DNA from: Kitasatospora sp. NBC_00374
GTDB taxonomy: Bacteria; Actinomycetota; Actinomycetes; Streptomycetales; Streptomycetaceae
DNA: 64,000 nucleotides
Assembly: GCF_041434935.1 (NCBI RefSeq)
Contig: NZ_CP107964.1
Location: 2,852,001 to 2,916,000 of the forward strand
Direction: 5' to 3'
Positions 59,225 to 64,000 of this stretch are shown here, piece by piece. The position numbers and the translations under genes were made by a program. Within the stretch, counting starts at the first letter, position 1, and each line of letters starts with the position of its first letter. Below the pieces are notes generated by a model that was not told the DNA's origin, did no database searches, and saw only the letters and a list, made by a program, of their open reading frames with translations.

Positions 59225-61291
59225 ATGAGCGACGCGACCGAGACCCACTGCCCGTACTGCGCGCTCCAGTGCGGGATGGGGCTGAGCCCCGCCGACGGTC
59301 CGGTGCCGGTCGCGGTCGTCGAGCGGCCCGGCTTCCCGGTCAACCGGGGGGCGCTGTGCGGCAAGGGGGCCAACGCGGCCGCCGTACTGGCCCCCGGGGC
59401 GCGGCTCACCACCCCGCTGGTCCGGGTCGGCGGCGCCCTGCGGCCGGCCGGCTGGGACGAGGCACTGGGCCGGATCGCCGAGGCCCTCGGGGCCACCGCG
59501 GCCGCCCACGGACGGGACGCCGTGGGGGTGTTCGGCGGCGGCGGGCTGACCAACGAGAAGGCCTACCTGCTCGGCAAGTTCGCCCGGGTGGTGCTGGGCA
59601 CCTCGGCCATCGACTACAACGGCCGGTTCTGCATGTCCTCGGCCGCCGCCGCCGGGATCCGCGCGTTCGGGCTGGACCGCGGGCTGCCGTTCCCGCTCGA
59701 CGACATCCCGCGGGCCGGGTGCGTCGTGCTGGTCGGCGCCAACCCGGCCGAGACCATGCCGCCCTTCGTCCGGTACCTGCGCGAACTCCGGGACAACGGC
59801 GGCACGTTGATCGTCGTCGACCCCCGCCGCACCCGCACCGCCGAGCTCGCCGACCTGCACCTCGCCCCGCGCCCCGGCACCGACCTCGCGCTGGCCCTCG
59901 GACTGCTCCACCTGGTGATCGCGGACGGCCGCACCGACGAGGCCTTCATCGCCGAACGCACCACCGGCTGGCCCGAGACCCGCGCCGCCGCGATGGCGCA
60001 CTGGCCCGAGCACGTCGAGGCCGTCACCGGCGTCCCGCTCCCCCGGCTGCGCGCCGCCGCCGGGCTGTTCTGCGCGGCCCCGACCGCGATGGTGCTCACC
60101 GCCCGCGGGCCCGAGCAGCAGGCCAAGGGCACCGACACGGTCAACGCCTGGATCAACCTCTGCCTCGCCACCGGCAACGCCGGCCGCCCGTACGCCGGGT
60201 ACGGCTGCCTCACCGGCCAGGGCAACGGCCAGGGCGGGCGGGAGCACGGGCAGAAGGCCGACCAGCTGCCCGGCTACCGCAAGCTGGACGACCCGGCCGC
60301 GCGGGCGCACGTCGCCGCGGTGTGGGGCGTCGACCCCGGCTCGCTGCCGGGCCCGGGGCGCAGCGCGTACGAGCTGCTCGACTCGCTCGGCACCGAGGTG
60401 CGGGCGCTGCTGCTGATGGGCTCCAACCCGGTGGTCTCGGCGCCCGGTTCGACGCATATCGGCTCCCGGCTGCGCGCGCTGGACTTCCTGGCGGTCAGCG
60501 ACGTCGTGCTGTCCGAGACGGCGGAGCTGGCGGACGTGGTGCTGCCGGTGACCCAGTGGGCCGAGGAGACCGGCACCCTGACCAACCTCGAAGGCCGGGT
60601 CGTGCTGCGGCGCCGGGCCGTCGACGCGCCCGAGGGCGTGCGCAGCGACCTGGAGGTGCTGCACGCGCTGGCGGACCGGCTCGGCCACGGCGCCGGCTTC
60701 CCCACCGACCCCGAGCAGGCCTTCGAGGAACTGCGCCGCGCCTCGGCCGGCGGGCCCGCCGACTACGCGGGCATCAGCTACCGGCGGATCGCCGCCGAGG
60801 ACGGGGTGTTCTGGCCCTGCCCGGACGAGGACCACCCCGGCACCCCCCGGCTCTTCCTGGACCGCTTCGCCACCCCCGACGGGCGGGCCCGCTTCGTCCC
60901 GGTGCAGCACCGGCCGCCCGCCGAGGAGCCGGACGAGCAGTACCCGGTGCGGCTGACCACCGGCCGGGTCCTGGCCCAGTACCAGTCCGGCGCGCAGACC
61001 CGGCGGGTGGCGGCCCTCAACGCGGCCGCGCCCGGCCCGTACGTCGAGCTCCACCCGGTGCTCGCCGAACGGCTGGGCATCGTGGACGGGGAGCGGGTCG
61101 CCGTGGTCAGCCGGCGCGGACGGACCGTCACCCCCGCCCGGCTGACCACGGCGATCCGCCCCGACACCGTCTTCATGCCGTTCCACTGGCCCGGTGAGGG
61201 CAACGCCAACCGCCACACCAACCCGGCCCTGGACCCGGTCTCCCGGATGCCGGAGTTCAAGGCCTGCGCCGTCCGGCTGGAACCGCTCTGA
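59225..61291 (+). CDS. nasA: assimilatory nitrate reductase, molybdopterin oxidoreductase
   Basis: A 688-residue cytoplasmic nitrate reductase of the NarB/NasA type that reduces nitrate to nitrite. An N-terminal [4Fe-4S] site has CPYCALQCGMG and the fourth cysteine in GALCGKGANAA. The molybdopterin domain follows (GVFGGGGLTNEKAYLLGKFAR, VLVGANPAETMPP, GSNPVVSAPG). The C-terminal MGD-binding domain has TTGRVLAQYQSGAQTRR. ATG 59225 has no strong ribosome binding site. It leads a plus-strand nitrate assimilation operon with the FAD reductase and nirB. Confidence 0.93.
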   Translation: MSDATETHCPYCALQCGMGLSPADGPVPVAVVERPGFPVNRGALCGKGANAAAVLAPGARLTTPLVRVGGALRPAGWDEALGRIAEALGATAAAHGRDAVGVFGGGGLTNEKAYLLGKFARVVLGTSAIDYNGRFCMSSAAAAGIRAFGLDRGLPFPLDDIPRAGCVVLVGANPAETMPPFVRYLRELRDNGGTLIVVDPRRTRTAELADLHLAPRPGTDLALALGLLHLVIADGRTDEAFIAERTTGWPETRAAAMAHWPEHVEAVTGVPLPRLRAAAGLFCAAPTAMVLTARGPEQQAKGTDTVNAWINLCLATGNAGRPYAGYGCLTGQGNGQGGREHGQKADQLPGYRKLDDPAARAHVAAVWGVDPGSLPGPGRSAYELLDSLGTEVRALLLMGSNPVVSAPGSTHIGSRLRALDFLAVSDVVLSETAELADVVLPVTQWAEETGTLTNLEGRVVLRRRAVDAPEGVRSDLEVLHALADRLGHGAGFPTDPEQAFEELRRASAGGPADYAGISYRRIAAEDGVFWPCPDEDHPGTPRLFLDRFATPDGRARFVPVQHRPPAEEPDEQYPVRLTTGRVLAQYQSGAQTRRVAALNAAAPGPYVELHPVLAERLGIVDGERVAVVSRRGRTVTPARLTTAIRPDTVFMPFHWPGEGNANRHTNPALDPVSRMPEFKACAVRLEPL

Positions 61292-61334
61292 GCGGGCGGG
61301 CCGCCGCGGCGGGGCGCCACGGCCGCCGCGCTCA
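61290..61334 (+). terminator. imperfect hairpin after nasA
   Basis: GAGCGGGCGGGCCG pairs imperfectly with CGGCCGCCGCGCTC over a 17-nt loop. It could attenuate transcription between nasA and the FAD reductase gene, but the stem is imperfect. Confidence 0.4.
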
Positions 61335-61425
61335 CAGCCGCCCGGGGGCGGCGCTGAGGCCGAAGTTCCGCTCGCGAAACCGGGCGGCCCCGGCCGGGTA
61401 ACACCTGCGGCCGATGCTCGAGGGC

Positions 61426-62721
61426 ATGACAGCAAGCGACAGCCGCGTGGTGGTGGTCGGTGGCGGCATGGCCGGCCACCGGCTCACCGAGCAGCTCGCC
61501 CGGCACGGCGGGCGTGAGGTCGTCCTGCTCGGCGAGGAGGAGTGGCCGCCGTACAACCGGGTGCTGCTGGCCGAGGTCCTGGCCGGGCGGTACGCGGCCG
61601 AGGTGGCGGCGCTCGCGCCGCTGCCCCCGCAGGTCGTCCGGCGCCGCGCCCGGGTGGTGCGGATCGACCGGGCGCAGCGCCGGGTGCTGTGCGACGACGG
61701 CTCTGCGGTCGGCTACGGCGATCTGGTGCTCGCCACCGGGAGCAACCCCGTGCTGCCGCCGCTGCGCGGACTGTTCGACGATTCGGTGGCCGGCCGGGAA
61801 CGGCACGAGCTGCCGGCCGGGGTGTTCGCGTTCCGGACCATGGCCGACTGCGCCGACATCGACGCCTACCTGCCGCAGGTGCGCCAGGCCGTGGTGGTCG
61901 GCGGCGGGCTGCTCGGGGTGAGCGCCGCCCGGGCGCTGGCCGCGCGCGGCGTCCCGGTGCTGCTGGCCCACCAGGGCGAGCACCTGATGGAGCGTCACCT
62001 GGACGCGGACGCGGCCGCCCTGCTCACCGCCCACCTGACCGACCTGGGTGTCGAGGTGCACACCGAGTGCCGGGTCCGCTCGGTGCTCACCGAGGACCGG
62101 CGGGTGTCCGGCATCGAGCTGGCCGACGGCTTCCGGCCGGCGGCCGAGCTGCTGGTGCTCGCCGTCGGTGTCCGGCCGCGGACCGGCCTGGCCCGGGCCG
62201 CCGGGCTGGCCACTCGGCACGGGATCACGGTGGACGACCGGCTGTGCACCGGTGACCCGCACGTCTTCGCCGTCGGCGACTGCGCCGAGCACCGCGGCGT
62301 GCTGTACGGCCTGGCCGGCCCCGCGCTGGCCCAGGCCGACCGGCTGGCCGAGGTGCTCGCCGGCCGGGACACCGGCCAGGGAGCCGGCCGGGCGGCCGGG
62401 TACCGCGGCAGCCGGCTGCTGACCCGGCTGACCCTCGCCGGCCCCGGCGGCGCCCCGCTGGACCTGGCCGCGTTCGGCGCCACCGAGGCCGACCCCGACG
62501 ACCGGGTGATCCGGCTGGCGGACGCCGCCCGCGGCACCTACCGCAAGGTGATCGTCCGCCCGGACGGGCAGGGCGGCGACCGCCTGGTCGGCGGCGTCCT
62601 GCTCGGCGACCTCGACACGGTCGGCACCCTGGCCCACGCCTGGGAGGGCGACGAGGCCCTGCCCGCGCACCCGCTCCACCTGCTCACCACGCAGAGCACC
62701 ACCACCGGAGGGACTTCCTGA
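61426..62721 (+). CDS. FAD-dependent NAD(P)H oxidoreductase of nitrate assimilation
   Basis: A 431-residue pyridine-nucleotide-disulfide-type reductase resembling the N-terminal part of NirB and the reductase NasB. FAD binding: VVVVGGGMAGHRLTEQL; NAD binding: AVVVGGGLLGVSAARAL; flavin tail FAVGDCAEHRG. It probably passes electrons from NAD(P)H to the nitrate reductase. The ATG at 61414 is an alternative start; I prefer 61426 from the alignment of the dinucleotide fold. The stop overlaps nirB by one base (TGATG). Confidence 0.87.
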   Translation: MTASDSRVVVVGGGMAGHRLTEQLARHGGREVVLLGEEEWPPYNRVLLAEVLAGRYAAEVAALAPLPPQVVRRRARVVRIDRAQRRVLCDDGSAVGYGDLVLATGSNPVLPPLRGLFDDSVAGRERHELPAGVFAFRTMADCADIDAYLPQVRQAVVVGGGLLGVSAARALAARGVPVLLAHQGEHLMERHLDADAAALLTAHLTDLGVEVHTECRVRSVLTEDRRVSGIELADGFRPAAELLVLAVGVRPRTGLARAAGLATRHGITVDDRLCTGDPHVFAVGDCAEHRGVLYGLAGPALAQADRLAEVLAGRDTGQGAGRAAGYRGSRLLTRLTLAGPGGAPLDLAAFGATEADPDDRVIRLADAARGTYRKVIVRPDGQGGDRLVGGVLLGDLDTVGTLAHAWEGDEALPAHPLHLLTTQSTTTGGTS

Positions 62722-64000
62722 TGACCACCACCAAGCCCACGCTGCTCCTGGTCGGGTACGGCATGGTCGGCCACCGCTTCCTGGAGGCCCTGGCCGAGAC
62801 CGGTGCCGCCGACCGCTACCGGGTCGTCGTGCTCGCCGAGGAACCGCGGCCCGCCTACGACCGGGTCGCCCTCACCTCGTACTTCTCCGGCCGGACGGCC
62901 GAGGACCTGCTGCTCGCCGAGGAGGGCTTCACCGACCGGCACGGCTACGAGGTCCACCTGTCCTCGCCGGTCACCGCCGTGGACCGGGCCGCCCGGACGG
63001 TCACCACCGCGGCCGGGCACACCCTGCGCTACGACACGCTGGTGCTGGCCACCGGCTCGTACCCGTTCGTCCCGCCGGTGCCGGGCAAGGACGCCGAGGG
63101 GTGCTTCGTCTACCGCACCATCGAGGACCTGCAGGCCATCGAGGCGTACGCGGCCGGGCAGACGGTCGGTGCGGTGGTCGGCGGCGGGCTGCTCGGGCTG
63201 GAGGCGGCCGGCGCGCTGCGCGGGCTCGGGCTGGAGACCCACGTGGTCGAGTTCGCCCCCCGGCTGATGCCCGTGCAGGTCGACGAGGGCGGCGGCGAGG
63301 CACTGCGCCGCACCATCGAGGGCATGGGCGTGGTGGTGCACACCGGGGTGGGCACCACCGCCGTCGAGGTCTCGGCCGAGGGCCGGGCGGCCGGCATGAC
63401 GTTCACCGACGGCTCCCGGCTGGACACCGGCCTGGTGGTCTTCTCGGCGGGCGTACGGCCCCGCGACCAGCTCGGCCGGGACTGCGGCCTGACCGTCGGC
63501 GAGCGCGGCGGCATCGCCGTGGACGAGCTGTGCCGTACCTCCGACCCGGCCGTGTTCGCCATCGGCGAGTGCGCGCTGGCCTGCGACGGCCGGGTCTACG
63601 GCCTGGTCGCGCCCGGCTACGAGATGGCCCGCACGGTGGCCCAGCAGCTGGCCCGGCAGGCCGTGCAGCCGTTCACCGGCGCCGACCTGTCGACCAAGCT
63701 CAAGCTGCTCGGCGTGGACGTGGCCAGCTTCGGCGACGCCTTCGGCACCACCGCCGGCGCCCTGGACGTGGTGTACTCCGACTCCCGCGCCGGCGTCTAC
63801 AAGAAGCTGGTGGTCACGCCCGAGGGCGCGCTGCTCGGCGGCATCCTGGTCGGCGACGCCGAGGCGTACTCCGCGCTGCGGCCGCTGGCCGGCACCGGCA
63901 CCCCGCTGCCCGTCCCGGCCGAGTCGCTGGTGCTGCCGGCCGGACTCGGCGCGCCGGTCTCGCTGGGCAGCTCCGCGCTGCCGGACGAGGCGGTGGTCTG
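62721..64000 (+). CDS. nirB: nitrite reductase large subunit (3' end outside window)
   Basis: Start of the NAD(P)H-dependent assimilatory nitrite reductase that converts nitrite to ammonium. The 426 residues seen form the FAD/NAD domain: LLLVGYGMVGHRFLEAL, YDRVALTSYFSG, VGAVVGGGLLGLEAAGAL and FAIGECALACDGRVYGL. The siroheme/[4Fe-4S] half lies beyond the window. The frame is open to the last base. ATG 62721 follows GGAGGGACTTCCTG. It overlaps the reductase stop and is part of the nitrate operon. Confidence 0.93.
   Translation, partial: MTTTKPTLLLVGYGMVGHRFLEALAETGAADRYRVVVLAEEPRPAYDRVALTSYFSGRTAEDLLLAEEGFTDRHGYEVHLSSPVTAVDRAARTVTTAAGHTLRYDTLVLATGSYPFVPPVPGKDAEGCFVYRTIEDLQAIEAYAAGQTVGAVVGGGLLGLEAAGALRGLGLETHVVEFAPRLMPVQVDEGGGEALRRTIEGMGVVVHTGVGTTAVEVSAEGRAAGMTFTDGSRLDTGLVVFSAGVRPRDQLGRDCGLTVGERGGIAVDELCRTSDPAVFAIGECALACDGRVYGLVAPGYEMARTVAQQLARQAVQPFTGADLSTKLKLLGVDVASFGDAFGTTAGALDVVYSDSRAGVYKKLVVTPEGALLGGILVGDAEAYSALRPLAGTGTPLPVPAESLVLPAGLGAPVSLGSSALPDEAVV

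Overview
The window is one continuous stretch of a very high-GC actinobacterial chromosome. Gene content and order point to Streptomyces or a close relative such as Kitasatospora. The pointers are the fasR-fabD-fabH-acpP-fabF-DUF3145 block, aceE beside DUF3052, the hrdA-type sigma factor beside dnaG and dgt, many GTG/TTG starts, and several genes whose start codon lies 6-8 nt after a TANNNT -10 box (probable leaderless mRNAs). This is core-chromosome material with a few degraded or accessory patches, not a phage or plasmid.

Layout. 1-5.4 kb: 3' part of a DEAD-box helicase, a decayed stretch with gene relics, a Nudix hydrolase, a tRNA-Val with an inverted copy of its 3' end nearby, a coiled-coil protein, a DUF4442 hotdog protein and a small FmdB-type zinc ribbon. 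5.4-16.7 kb: a tellurium-resistance-type (Ter) stress cluster. Its four-gene minus-strand biosynthetic module runs CitE-like aldolase, phosphoribosyltransferase/TRSP, StiP-like and HAD. Around it are three TerD proteins, a TerA-like protein, a DUF475/TerC-like membrane protein and a DUF2637 membrane protein. A frameshifted sortase substrate lies at its edge. 16.8-21.3 kb: AhpE-like peroxiredoxin, DUF3052 and aceE. 21.3-27.4 kb: membrane Ser/Thr kinase with a Pro/Thr/Gln repeat stalk, photolyase, a small protein, and a divergent MFS pump/TetR pair.

27.4-38.7 kb is more accessory. It holds a two-component system with palindromic upstream sites, two paralogous DUF1023 hydrolases bracketing an acyltransferase and an MmcQ/YjbR protein, a run of five 20-bp repeats, a divergent WYL regulator/mycothiol-type protein pair with a clear operator, a MerR-aldo/keto reductase operon with a textbook 19-bp-spacer promoter, a beta-lactamase-fold protein and a pirin. 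38.8-44.4 kb is the type II fatty acid synthase operon under its activator FasR. 44.8-49.4 kb: MarR-linked NADP oxidoreductase, an LCP cell-wall ligase behind an ECF-SigE-like promoter, and an operon of a PqqD-like protein with a PLP-dependent ACC-deaminase/D-cysteine-desulfhydrase-like enzyme. 49.6-53.5 kb: tRNA-CAT, secreted protease, two tRNA-Asn, small membrane protein, xylulokinase-type FGGY kinase and a glutamate decarboxylase relic. 53.7-58.1 kb: hrdA-like sigma factor, dnaG and dgt. 58.3-64.0 kb: nitrate assimilation, with a sirohydrochlorin chelatase-like protein (siroheme for nitrite reductase) facing assimilatory nitrate reductase, a FAD reductase and the start of nirB. A pair of GlnR-like half-site repeats lies in the divergent promoter region.

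The best candidate for incompletely described biology is the Ter cluster. Second are the DUF1023/acyltransferase island with its repeats and the PqqD-like/PLP-enzyme pair.
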